NCBI RefSeq assembly: GCF_001640805.2
Contig: NC_066843.1
Span: 8,891,686 to 8,955,685, forward strand
DNA from: Lates calcarifer
Taxonomy: Eukaryota > Chordata > Actinopteri > Centropomidae
Reading direction: 5' to 3'
Length of the DNA stretch: 64,000 bases
Under the pieces are notes generated by a model. The model was not told where the DNA came from. It saw only the letters and a program-made list of their open reading frames with translations, and ran no database searches. Made by a program: the position numbers and the translations under genes. How positions within the stretch are numbered: the first letter of the stretch is position 1; the number at the start of each line of letters is the position of its first letter. Of this stretch, positions 10,527 through 20,037 are shown piece after piece.

Positions 10527-12088
10527 CTTTTGGTGGAGAGAAGGGTAGACAGGTGAAGAGTAGTGAGACAAAACACTACATGCACTGCATACTCAGCTTC
10601 AAATCTGCAATGCAGCGACCTGGATATGCCACCCTGGAGTACATCTTCATGAAAAATAATTTGTAAAATCTCAGAGAGACTGTAAGAAAACATAAAATAA
10701 TAATAACTAAATAAACCCATTGTTCATTTATAATTTGAAGTTCTGCAAAATTATTTATAATGTCTTCTTATTCTTGTTCCTTTTTCTGTAGACGTTTATA
10801 GTTTTTCATGAGTCGCAATAGTAATTTAACACATTTTCAGTTTGAAAAGTTGCTTCTGTTGCAGATACTTCTCACTTTTGGGTAAATTAGACTGCCAACA
10901 AAAATAGCAATGGAACAATATGTCAGAGTGAAATCCAAAGGCAGTGCTCGTAGTCTAAAGCAGGGAGGGCAATTTGACATATTCATAAAAAAAAAAAAAA
11001 ATCATATTCTGCTGGAGGATACGAAACAGGAACACTGTGAGATTAACAGTGAAAGGGATTTCATTGTTCATTGTTCATTATCAGAGCGTGAACAATAAAA
11101 TGTTCTGTGCAAACAGCTACCATGGCATACATCTCAGATCACTGTTAAAAAAAAAAAAACACACAACAACAAACAAGACCAAAATCTTGTATGACTGTTT
11201 AAGCAAATGAGTCACCAAAAAGCAAACTCAAAAGTAGACACAAGAGTGTGCATAATCACTCCATGACCTTGAACAAGAGCTGTGAGAATTCTGCCTGCTG
11301 ACCCAACCCAGATCCAGCTAAGTGTCAGGATTTAGCCACAATTCTGCATAAAATTCACAAAAGCTTGTGCTGGCTCACTTCCCAGGACCCCGTGGTGCAT
11401 AGAGCCAAAATTCCTGCCTGTGTTTTTAAGTTCTCAGCACTTTGTACCCCTCGCCAATGTCACAGCCTTCAAGGGGGCGGAAAAGACAAGAGAAATTTAT
11501 ACTGTAAACCATTTTTTGTGCTGAAACCGCAGAGGAGGGACTCTCGCTAGCTGGTAAACACAGACATCTTTGTGCAGCTGCAGCCAAACAACTAATCTAC
11601 ATGTGTCCCCCGCACTCCGTATTCATTGCTCCTCCGCTGTCATTGGGCTTCCACCCCCAAGGCTTGTCCGGGAGGAGGTGCCAAGAGGGCTCTGATCTCT
11701 TATGCTACATCTCGCAGGACAAAACTCTTGAGTGAAAATGTTCTATTTCTTGAGAAGGAGCGGGTCTTAACATTGTTTGTCTTGAAGCAGTAGTACTTCA
11801 CTTGCAGTTTGCACTTTAGTGTGACACATCTTTTATTATTGAATGAAGGACTTACTTTGAGACACTACTCCACACAAGCACTTGAGCACCATAAACAATG
11901 TGGCTAAATAATGAGAAGCAGTATCATTGTGTGGATGACAGAAAGCTGGTGTGAAGAAATGCAGAGCCTAAGACTGTGGAGTGTTATGTGGTTTTAGCAC
12001 AAGGTATGAGCTGGAAGACAAATGCCACTGGACTTCTTGACGAACAACTGTAATCTCTCTATCCACATCTGGATTCAGTGCGACTCAC
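10527..12088. other. intron between exons 37 and 38
   Basis: About 1.6 kb. It contains A-runs at 10988-11000 and 11148-11159 and nothing else I recognise. Confidence 0.75.
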
Positions 12089-12275
12089 CTGCTTGCTGAG
12101 TGCGCCCTCTGGTGGGCAGGGAGCGGGGTCCATCCCCTGCAGCATTGAAGGCTGCCACGCTGATCATGTAGGTGGTGTAGCCTGTCAGGTTTTTAAGCTT
12201 CACCCCGAGCTCTGGCAGGAACAGAGTACGCAGGCGCTCCGTCTCATTCTGGAGCTGAAACTCCCAGAAATAGAT
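12089..12275 (-). CDS. sdk2: sdk2 exon 37: second half of FNIII 11
   Basis: Residues 1640-1702. It reads [39 protein letters not shown] and NAAGDGPRS, ending RTQQA. Two sequons (NET, NLT) occur. The acceptor is gtttatag and the donor gtgagt. Confidence 0.92.
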
Positions 12276-12412
12276 CTATAAACAGAATAATAGAGTTGAG
12301 GATGCAGAATTCATAGTTCTTTTCCCTTTTCAATGAAAATATAAAAATAAGAAAGGCATGATGTAAGTTGAGTTGATATGTGGAAACACAGAAAAAGACA
12401 AATTATTGATAC

Positions 12413-12528
12413 CTTGTAACCCTGTATATCCCCATTCTGAGCATCAAGAGGAGGGGGGTCCCACATGACGTCCAGCTGTGTGGCTGTTGAGGACTGGATC
12501 AGCACATTTTGGGGAGGGGCTGTTGGGA
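12413..12528 (-). CDS. sdk2: sdk2 exon 36: first half of FNIII 11
   Basis: Residues 1601-1640. It reads [20 protein letters not shown], then [18 protein letters not shown]. The acceptor is cattctag and the donor gtatca in phase 0. Confidence 0.92.
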
Positions 12529-12641
12529 CTAGAATGGAGGGAGGAGGGCAGAGTTTATATGTTCTATATGACTGGCTTGGAAATAAAGACTGAAGGTAAG
12601 CAGGCTAAAACACATGCTGCACAGTCAGAGAAGATACATAC

Positions 12642-12743
12642 CCGCCTCTCCAACAAACACTTCCTGTGGTGCGCTGCTTGGACCCTCCCCCACAGCATTG
12701 TACACGCTGAGACGGATCTCGTAGCGTTTGTGTTTACTCAAAT
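12642..12743 (-). CDS. sdk2: sdk2 exon 35: end of FNIII 10
   Basis: Residues 1567-1601. It reads [20 protein letters not shown], then [13 protein letters not shown]. The acceptor is cttgcag and the donor gtatgt. Length 102, symmetric in phase 1. Confidence 0.91.
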
Positions 12744-13212
12744 CTGCAAGGAGAGAACCCATAACAGCGTTGTAATAGAACAGTTAAGATAAAAGAGCAA
12801 AAAGAAGTTATTCCAGGGAGACACACAGTCGTAGTGATGCCTGTGGCAAGACAACATCACAAATTGAACCAAAAAAAAAAAATAATAATAATGGAGGGGT
12901 GGAATTGTAAGGCAAGCTGATGAAAAGATGGGGTTGTTGTGGGGACATGGGGAAGATTTGTCAGTGATTACAAAGAAAGAAAACACACTGAAATAACGAC
13001 AGGGCAGCTTGGAGAGATTAAAGTCGTATCACATCATAAGAATAAGCAGCAGGCCCTCAGTGGATACAGCTGAGTGGGAGGATGGTGCAACGCGCACTTG
13101 CTGTGAATTATTATACAAATGGCATATTTTGTGGAAGTAAAATGTAGCAGATGACACGCAGACAAATGGAGAGTGATGGAGGAGAGACATCAAGGGATGT
13201 GTTAAGACTTAC
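12744..13212. other. intron between exons 34 and 35
   Basis: About 0.47 kb, with an A-rich/AAT run near 12871-12890. Nothing else is recognised. Confidence 0.75.
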
Positions 13213-13269
13213 TATCCAGTTCGTATTGGGTGAGCGAGGATTCACTCAAGTTCCTGACACTGTAAGGAG
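13213..13269 (-). CDS. sdk2: sdk2 exon 34: small 57-base exon within FNIII 10
   Basis: Residues 1548-1567. It reads APYSVRNLSESSLTQYELD. I chose the acceptor after ctaaactccag. The later AG sites after ttacag and gtgtcag would throw the frame into a stop, while this one gives a reading that resembles the SDK2 segment. It is 57 bases long and symmetric in phase 1, so skipping it keeps frame. The donor is gtaagt. Confidence 0.86.
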
Positions 13270-13452
13270 CTGGAGTTTAGGTAGAGGATGGGCGAAAGTG
13301 GGACATAGGATCAGGAAAGACAGGCAATATTAGCAGACATGCAAAACACACTGCTGGCTTTGATGACAGCATCAAAAATAGGTACATTTATGACTCAGGG
13401 TAGCTTAAAACCCAAGGTAGTTGATGGGTAAGCAGTGAAAGGGACAACTCAC

Positions 13453-13588
13453 CGGTGAGATCAGCCCAGTTGGCGGATGGACTGTTGACTGTGCGGACAG
13501 AGAAGCTGCGTAGTCTGTCATAGTGTAACTCTCTGTACCTGACCCTGAACCCCAGCAAGACTCCATTTATGTGATCCTCAGAAGGAGG
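13453..13588 (-). CDS. sdk2: sdk2 exon 33: FNIII 10, middle
   Basis: Residues 1503-1548. It reads PPSEDHINGVLLGFRVRYRE, then FSVRTVNSPSANWADLT. The acceptor is ctttgtag and the donor gtgagt in phase 1. Confidence 0.91.
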
Positions 13589-13729
13589 CTACAAAGAGAA
13601 GAGGTCTCCTTATGGCTCAAAACTCAACAAACGTACCACACAATCAATAGTTCTGGCCAGTATATTCCACCTTCCACCATTCCATTCTTCCATTCACCAA
13701 ACACAGCGCTGAGTAATTCAGAAGCGTAC

Positions 13730-13800
13730 CTGCCAACGGACCAGCACGGACGTGGTGGTGTGAGGTGTAACAGACAGAATAGTTGGGGCTTTGTCTGGGG
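13730..13800 (-). CDS. sdk2: sdk2 exon 32: start of FNIII 10
   Basis: Residues 1479-1503. It reads [19 protein letters not shown], then VRWQ. The acceptor is cctctccag and the donor gtacgc in phase 0. Confidence 0.92.
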
Positions 13801-14103
13801 CTGGAGAGGATAAGGAATGAGAAAAGAAAAAGATTTTTGGTTTTGACAAAGCAACACAGCTGTGGAGATTGATATATAATTCAAACATTCTGGTAGGGAA
13901 CAGCTTGAGAGTAAACACACGCGCTGTTGATGTTAAATATTCACTGTGAAAATCCAAAGTCAAAACACAGATGTAAAGGCATGTTCATACAACTACAAAG
14001 GTGTTCTTGTACAAATCCAGAGAGAATCAACTAATAATGATGCTGCCCTGCTTGGTGCAAAGCTTGGTTCACATCTAACTATACAGCAGTCACAGGGTCT
14101 TAC
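13801..14103. other. intron between exons 31 and 32
   Basis: About 0.3 kb. No recognisable element. Confidence 0.75.
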
Positions 14104-14207
14104 CATCCTGTAGTGTAGTGATGGCCTCACTCTCCTGACTGTACTCGCTGTCTCCAATGTCATTGGTTGCTTTAATGCGGAACTGGTAAGAAGTGAATGG
14201 CTTTAAC
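14104..14207 (-). CDS. sdk2: sdk2 exon 31: end of FNIII 9
   Basis: Residues 1444-1479. It reads [19 protein letters not shown], then [15 protein letters not shown]. The acceptor is ctttaaag and the donor gtaaga. This is the F-G part of the FNIII fold. Confidence 0.92.
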
Positions 14208-14342
14208 CTTTAAAGAGAGAAGAAAAAGTTAAATGTCTACGTTGTTGGCAGCATGTGCTGCTGTGCTTGTATTTCTGTTTTTTGACTGCACAACCGATAA
14301 TAAAAAAAAATACTGATGTTTAAAATGGACATTTATTTTTAC

Positions 14343-14544
14343 CTGTCCACTATGTAGGAGTGGGTCTCGTGGCTGACCGATGCAGAGTGGACAGTCCAGT
14401 TACTGTCTGGCAGCTCTCTGTACTGGACTGTATAGTAACGAACCGGGGACAGGCCGTCGCTGCCCGGTTCCCATGACAACAGCACTCTGCGAGCCTGGAC
14501 TTCCTCTTGAGGCACTACAGGACGGCTCGTGGGTTGGGGTCGAG
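14343..14544 (-). CDS. sdk2: sdk2 exon 30: first part of FNIII 9
   Basis: Residues 1377-1444. It reads [39 protein letters not shown] and [19 protein letters not shown]. The acceptor is gtccttcag, directly preceded on the coding strand by a broken TG repeat. The donor gtaaaa splits an Arg codon. Confidence 0.92.
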
Positions 14545-14550
14545 CTGAAG

Positions 14551-14588
14551 GACACACACACACCACACACACACCACACACACACACT
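14551..14588. repeat. interrupted CA microsatellite next to exon 30 acceptor
   Basis: Runs of CA broken by single extra C bases. On the coding strand this is a TG tract ending only a few bases before the ccttcag acceptor of exon 30. Confidence 0.9.
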
Positions 14589-14656
14589 CAGTTACTCTCA
14601 AACTTAATATTTAGAGGAGGATAATTTAAATAATACATTTTGGCTGCAGTATTTAC

Positions 14657-14851
14657 CTCTCTTTTCTGTTGTGACCACCAAAGCCTCAGCAGCCTCCCCC
14701 CAACCTTTCCGTGTTTGAGCAGTGAGGCGGAATACATAAACCATTTCTGGTTTCAGTCCACTTGCTGTGTACTGTCGTGCGCTGGGGCTCAGCACGTCTA
14801 CGGTGGCAGCGTTGCTATTTGAAGAGTTCCTTCTGTACGTGATCTGATAGG
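14657..14851 (-). CDS. sdk2: sdk2 exon 29: second half of FNIII 8
   Basis: Residues 1312-1377. It reads [38 protein letters not shown] and [15 protein letters not shown]. The acceptor is tttcttag and the donor gtaaat. Confidence 0.92.
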
Positions 14852-15129
14852 CTAAGAAAGACAAACTCATAATATAAAGTCATGCATAAAAAGCAGAGGC
14901 AAAGAGAGAAATCCAGTTGGAAAATTATTCTCTCGGACCAAGACACAAAGCAACATATTTTGTTTAAATAAAACCTTGGGACTTCTTTATTAAATTCAAC
15001 TATCTCACATTTCGCTGTAGCTGCGCTGTAACTTTTCTTCTCCTGTTTAATGTGTCTTATTATATTTCAGCGTATTTTTTATTTAATTATCTTTTTATGT
15101 CGCCTTGAATTTCTTTTATATCTCGTCCT

Positions 15130-15215
15130 AATGCCTTTTATGCCGTAGCTACAGGACTGTGAACTGCCTGGTTGTTGAAAGGTGCTATACAAATAAACTT
15201 GCCTTGCCTTTATCT
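15130..15215 (+). repeat. 3' tail of a dispersed retroelement (LINE/SINE type)
   Basis: The stretch GTTGAAAGGTGCTATACAAA, then TAAACTTGCCTTGCCTT, resembles the 3' end shared by many fish LINE and SINE copies, with a short TTGCC tail repeat. Only the tail is recognisable. It sits in the intron between exons 28 and 29. Confidence 0.55.
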
Positions 15216-15265
15216 CACAAGAATATCTAAGGTCATAAATGAAAGTCTCTATATTGGAAACTCAC

Positions 15266-15364
15266 CCAGGATAATGCCATTGGGCTGTGCAGGAGGTTGC
15301 CAGATGAGCCTGACCGAGGAGGTTCTGACTTCTGGGAAGAGGATGCCAACTGGAGGACCTGGCA
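15266..15364 (-). CDS. sdk2: sdk2 exon 28: first half of FNIII 8
   Basis: Residues 1279-1312. It reads [19 protein letters not shown], then [14 protein letters not shown]. The acceptor is tgtcatag and the donor gtgagt. Length 99, symmetric in phase 1. Confidence 0.92.
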
Positions 15365-15703
15365 CTATGACACATGAAATGACAGAGTATTTGTTAGTGA
15401 CATAAATCCAGTGATAAAAACTGCATCAAGACCTGTAGAGCTTAGACCAGCATTCAATTATTATCAAAACGAGATGTAAGAAAAAAAGCTCTATAATATA
15501 CTTCTTTATACAAGGTGTAATAAGGCAGAACATTTCAATCATTTGCTGAAAAAAAATACTCAAAATAAGAAAATTCTAGATACAAATTGATTCACAACAA
15601 GTGAAATTACCTCAGCACAGTGACATGTTTTTAATTTGTTTAGAAGAAAATACAATTTCATCGATAACAACAAGATTAAATTGGTTGATAAAAATCTGTT
15701 TAC
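15365..15703. other. intron between exons 27 and 28
   Basis: About 0.34 kb, AT-rich. No recognisable element. Confidence 0.75.
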
Positions 15704-15893
15704 CATCATCCAGGGTCCTTTCTAGAATGGACGGTGAGCTGCTCCTCCCATCGCCGATTCGTGTAAACGCGAGGACCTGGATCTCGTAAAGGACATACTT
15801 GCCCAGACCGCTCAGCTGGATGCTGTGGCTGGTGTTGCCCTCCACTGTCCAGAAGCTGGGAGCCTTGTCTGAGTCCTTCTCCTTATACACTAC
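15704..15893 (-). CDS. sdk2: sdk2 exon 27: second half of FNIII 7
   Basis: Residues 1216-1279. It reads [38 protein letters not shown] and SILERTLDD. The acceptor is tctctcag and the donor gtaaac. Confidence 0.92.
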
Positions 15894-16047
15894 CTGAGAG
15901 ACACAGGGGGATGTTAGACAGTTAAGTGACTTGGAAGGTGATGAGGAATTATTAAGATGGAGATGATTATATGGTCTTGATTTTACTCCATAGTCATACG
16001 GTCATGCCCTGTTAAATATGTATGGTTTTTCTAGACATTACTGTGAC

Positions 16048-16163
16048 CTTATAGCCCAAGATGAGTCCATTGCGGTCGGTCTCTGGGACTTCACCCCACC
16101 GCACCAGGATGCTGCTGGAGGTGGTGGCGAAGGCCGACACATTGGTGGGACCACTGGAGGGCA
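16048..16163 (-). CDS. sdk2: sdk2 exon 26: first half of FNIII 7
   Basis: Residues 1177-1216. It reads [19 protein letters not shown], then [19 protein letters not shown]. The acceptor is aatgtag. The donor gtcaca is weak at positions 3-6, but the junction with exon 27 ([12 protein letters not shown]) fits SDK2. Confidence 0.91.
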
Positions 16164-16248
16164 CTACATTAGGAGGCAAAGTTTAGAACACTTGAAGTAT
16201 ACCTATGGGATTTTACATTGATATTTGTATCTGTATTTCCATCCTCAC

Positions 16249-16486
16249 CAGACTCCCTGGTCCTGCCGTGGACTGGCTGGCTCCATGGTCCAGAGCCGAT
16301 ACCATTGATGGCCTGAACTCTGACCTCATACTCCGTCCACTCCTCCAGGTCCTCGATGGTGAACTCCCTCTCTAGCCGGTCCATGATGACATGAGAGAGC
16401 ACTCCCCCTTTAGTCCCAGCTTTAGAGTACTGGATCCGGTAGCCGACGAGATCTGGATTCCCATTGTACTCCCACTCTGGAAGAGG
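16249..16486 (-). CDS. sdk2: sdk2 exon 25: bulk of FNIII 6
   Basis: Residues 1098-1177. It reads [40 protein letters not shown] and [20 protein letters not shown]. At 238 bases it is the longest internal exon. The acceptor is tctctcag and the donor gtgagg. Confidence 0.92.
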
Positions 16487-17831
16487 CTGAGAGAATTTTT
16501 TCTTTTTTTCAGTTCATAAAATAAAAGTTCATAAAATAATAACAGCATCCTAATATCTAAATATTTTATTTCATCATGAAATAGAGTTCTTGAAATGTAA
16601 TTAAAAACTTGATTGCTATGTGAGACATAAGTACCTTATAGAGTGATTTTTAGTACATCAATATTAAAATGAACTGTTATGCAAAGGTGTGTTTTGTGGG
16701 CGTTAGCAATCACTCGAAAAGTCACTCAGTCAGTAAGAATAATGACTTAAACCTACAGTACCTGTTTTCTATATCTAACACTGACACATACATAAAAATG
16801 AGCTTGATAAGTGAGCATAGTCATGTAAATATGTGCTGGGCTTATTTAAGTTTAAAATAAAGTTTTAGCGTTCTTGAAATCAATGTGGCCTTGATTCATA
16901 CTTTCATGGCGATGAAGCGGACCACAAAATTTTACACCCAGCTTTTGAAATGGGCCGCAGTCATTCAGCTGTGTCATTAATTTGTAGAGCTGTATCACAC
17001 AGCTGACACCCCTCTGCTGTTAAATCCAGGTAACATGTACGTTTTTTTTTTTTTTTTTTTTTGGTAATCCTGCAGGAGCTGCAGGGGTATCTCGCTTCTG
17101 TCTCTCACTGTCTGGCACTGCTCAGGCGTTGGCACAGTGATGACAATGGACAGATGTAGCAAAAGAACACATTGGCCAAATGCTGATGCAGAAAGCAGCG
17201 ATAATCAAGGACAGAGTGTCGACACTTTTCCAAAATATCATCAGTGCCATCACCTGTGTTCATCATATAACGGCCCTAAGAGTACAAGAACAGATTTACA
17301 CAAGAGGGAAAAGGAAACCTTTCATGCACCAAAGGAAAAAAAAACCAAAAAACTCTCTGGTACACAGTGGGGACATTACAAAGTGTGCTAAATTAAATTG
17401 AGGTATTGTGACAAAAGTGTTGCCTGTGAGTCAGTTGATTTAAAAGTAATCTTGTAGAGAGAAAGTCATCATTTAATGTCAAACTTTTTAATAAATGAAA
17501 AATTTGATTTTTCTCATTTCTATGGGCAAAATGAAATTGCCTCAATCAGATTTTCACAAGGCTTATCTTATGAATGTTGCATCCAATTAATATCCCAAGG
17601 GCATTCTGCCAGTTTAGTCTTGTCCCAACATGACTTTCCACCATACCAATGAGAAGGAGAAAAAAAGAAAAAAGCAATTTGAAATCTCTATATGCATGTG
17701 AAGACATACCAAAAGTCTGAATAGGAACAGCCAAATCATGCATATTCAAATCTAATAATAGACTAATAAAACTCAACTAACTTCATAAACACTGAGACAG
17801 ACCCAAAGTGCAGTGAGCCGCGACAGCTTAC
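16487..17831. other. intron between exons 24 and 25
   Basis: About 1.3 kb, AT-rich, with a T-run at 17042-17062. No coding sequence was recognised. Confidence 0.75.
17042..17062. repeat. poly(T) run
   Basis: An uninterrupted run of about 21 T. It could be the A-tail of a minus-strand retroposon, but no recognisable body adjoins it. Confidence 0.9.
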
Positions 17832-17982
17832 CACCCAGCGAAGCCACAGGCTGGTCTCGCTGGCTGTACGCAGGGTGACGTTGGCGGGGGAGATGTCGGG
17901 AGGGGCCTGCAGGGTCTGGATCTTCCTGGAGGGCTGACTGGGAGGACTGGTGCCCACAATGTTTACTTGACGCATTCGGAAC
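17832..17982 (-). CDS. sdk2: sdk2 exon 24: end of FNIII 5, start of FNIII 6
   Basis: Residues 1048-1098. It reads [36 protein letters not shown] and [12 protein letters not shown], so it bridges two FNIII domains. The acceptor is gcccccag and the donor gtaagc in phase 0. Confidence 0.92.
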
Positions 17983-18059
17983 CTGGGGGCAAAGAAAACC
18001 AGCTGATGGCGGATAAATCATCTCAAAGGTGGGTGTTTAATCACAATGCGAGGGTGATA

Positions 18060-18165
18060 TGGGAGAGGATTAGATTACTTTAGATTAGATCAGATGAAAC
18101 TTTAATGATGCCCAAAAGGAAACTAGGTCATTGCAGTAACAGAGGATAGGATCTATTTATGAGTA
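18060..18165 (+). repeat. dispersed repeat fragment (TAGATTAGAT / GATGAAACTTTAATGATG type)
   Basis: The sequence TAGATTAGATCAGATGAAAC, then TTTAATGATGCCCAAAAGGA and AGGTCATTGCAG, resembles a very common fish repeat end that reads GATGAAACTTTATTGATCCC. It is an old, diverged copy in the intron between exons 23 and 24. Confidence 0.55.
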
Positions 18166-18324
18166 GAGGACTGAGGAAAACAATGGAAACAACATACTCA
18201 GGATAACAGTAAAATGATAACGGTTTAGATAGATTTATAAGCTTGAAGATACTCCTTTTTGCAGGGTCTACACTTTGCGCTTTACACAAGAGAGGTTTTA
18301 TTACATATCATATGTGCAAGTTGG

Positions 18325-18327
18325 GGT

Positions 18328-18366
<39 letters not shown>
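18325..18366. repeat. GT microsatellite next to exon 23 donor
   Basis: About 18 GT units. On the coding strand it is a CA tract starting about 20 bases after the exon 23 donor. Confidence 0.95.
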
Positions 18367-18383
18367 TCTGTGCCTGTGTTCAC

Positions 18384-18493
18384 CTGTAGAAAGTATAAGG
18401 GTTTAGGTCCAGCACCTCCAGTGATCTAGCATCGGGTTCATTAGCCAACTGATGAACCATCAGCCATTCTTCATTCTCTCCTATTATGCCAAT
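18384..18493 (-). CDS. sdk2: sdk2 exon 23: middle of FNIII 5
   Basis: Residues 1011-1048. It reads [16 protein letters not shown], then [19 protein letters not shown]. The acceptor is atttcag. The donor gtgaac is followed within about 20 bases by a CA-rich tract on the coding strand. Confidence 0.92.
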
Positions 18494-18640
18494 CTGAAAT
18501 GCACAGAGAGAAATGGGGCGATATCAGCAGTGAAACAAATGAAACAAATTAGCCAGTAAAACCTGTGCGCCAAGGTTAAAACATCAAACAACAAAAACAG
18601 ATTGTTCTAATTACGATAAAATAGATCAGAAGTGTCTAAC

Positions 18641-18762
18641 CTGAGCTTCAACCAGCCAACGGGAAATGGATGTCTTGCCGTCATAACCAGGTTTGAACTG
18701 CAGACTGACAGAGCGAGGGCCGATGTTGGAGATGGCTAAATTGGTGGGAGGACCGGGCAATT
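18641..18762 (-). CDS. sdk2: sdk2 exon 22: first half of FNIII 5
   Basis: Residues 970-1011. It reads [20 protein letters not shown], then [15 protein letters not shown] and LVEAQ. The acceptor is ttctacag and the donor gttaga in phase 0. Confidence 0.92.
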
Positions 18763-18935
18763 CTGTAGAAGAGGATGTCAAAATGACACTCAAATCATTA
18801 CAGCTCTTAGAAATACCATAATAAGAATCTGTTGAGTCACCGCAGGTGGAATGACTATTTTAAAATCTAGTTGTAGCTTATTTTCAAGCGCTTGGCTTAA
18901 AATTTAATTGTTCATCTGCTCATATGACCACTGAC

Positions 18936-19127
18936 CTGGTGGTACACCAGAGGAGATGGTGGAAGCAGAGAGCTGCCCCTGGCCCTTGGAGGTCATGGCT
19001 GCTACCTGGATAGTGTAAGTGGTGAGGGCAGTGAGCCCTGTCACTTTGTATTCCTGAGTCAGGTTGGGTAAATAATGGGTCACCCGAGTATTGGTCCTGT
19101 TGAACTCCTCCCAGGAGATACGATAGC
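18936..19127 (-). CDS. sdk2: sdk2 exon 21: second half of FNIII 4
   Basis: Residues 906-970. It reads [18 protein letters not shown], then [19 protein letters not shown] and [15 protein letters not shown]. Two sequons (NRT, NLT) are seen. The acceptor is acttctcag and the donor gtcagt. The match to SDK2 is very strong. Confidence 0.92.
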
Positions 19128-19255
19128 CTGAGAAGTGGTGAATTGCACGTAGTGCAGTGTTACACAGTTTTCACAGTAAACACAGCTTGGTGACACATAA
19201 ATTGTGCAAAGCAGAGAAGACATGTTAACGTTGCATTGTTATCTTTAATGGTTAC

Positions 19256-19354
19256 CTGTGAGAATGCCGTTTTTCTCTTGTGGCTCCTTCCAGCTGACTT
19301 TTAGTGAAGTGTCCAAGATGTCAGTGAAACTAAGGTGTCCCACAGCACCAGGGG
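19256..19354 (-). CDS. sdk2: sdk2 exon 20: first half of FNIII 4
   Basis: Residues 873-906. It reads [19 protein letters not shown], then [14 protein letters not shown]. The acceptor is ttttatag and the donor gtaacc. Length 99, symmetric in phase 1. Confidence 0.92.
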
Positions 19355-19456
19355 CTATAAAAAATAATAAAAACAGACAGTTAAACAAACAGTAGAACAG
19401 CCTGACATGTAATTATCTGCAAATACTATATGATATCCTGAATGGGGACAACTTAC

Positions 19457-19653
19457 TGTCCTCATGGGTGCGTAGCCGCTGAGGTGGACTGCGGGGCCCA
19501 TCTCCCTGGGGTAGTGAAGCACAACACTGATGTGTAGTACTCAGTAAACCTTTTAAGGCCAGAGATGTAGCCGACATGAACGCTATCCTGAAAGTTGGGA
19601 CGCACTGTAACCATGGTGACCTCATTTGGACGACTGGGTTCCCATGCCAACAG
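19457..19653 (-). CDS. sdk2: sdk2 exon 19: second half of FNIII 3, with an apparent one-base frameshift
   Basis: Residues 808-873. The first part reads [15 protein letters not shown] through [15 protein letters not shown]. The frame then breaks at a C4-AG3 stretch (19504-19511), and the continuation [15 protein letters not shown] lies in the next frame. Read literally, the original frame hits a stop at 19462-19464. The exon is 197 bases, where its phase-0 start and phase-1 end require 196. Both halves match SDK2, and all later exons are intact. A sequencing or assembly error is likelier than a true mutation, but that is an inference. The acceptor is atttccag and the donor gtaagt. Confidence 0.88.
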
Positions 19654-19921
19654 CTGGAAATGATGTGACAGGGCAAAGGATTTAAGTACATACATTATAG
19701 GCTCACAAGTGCAGATTTTTTTCAGGATTTAATGAAGTAGAAATTTCATATTAAAAGGGCTCACATAAAACTGAACATTTGTTAAGTTTATGATTCCCAT
19801 AGAAAATTCTGCTTTCTTTCACAATGTTACGGTGGCTGCTTGTAATGGGATTTCAATGACAGAGTGCTTTTCTACCTCTGGCCACTAGAGTGCACCAGTT
19901 GACAGAAGGGGTGTTGCTTAC

Positions 19922-20037
19922 CTTATATCCCTGGTTGATTCCATTGATAAACTGAGGGCTCGGGGCACTCCAGGTAAAACGCACCGTGGTGGAGTTGACA
20001 GCCTCGGCTTGTACATTTCCTGGTGGCACAGTGGGCA
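19922..20037 (-). CDS. sdk2: sdk2 exon 18: first half of FNIII 3
   Basis: Residues 769-808. It reads [18 protein letters not shown] (sequon NST), [11 protein letters not shown] and INGINQGYK, a sidekick signature phrase. The acceptor is tggatcag and the donor gtaagc in phase 0. Confidence 0.92.
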
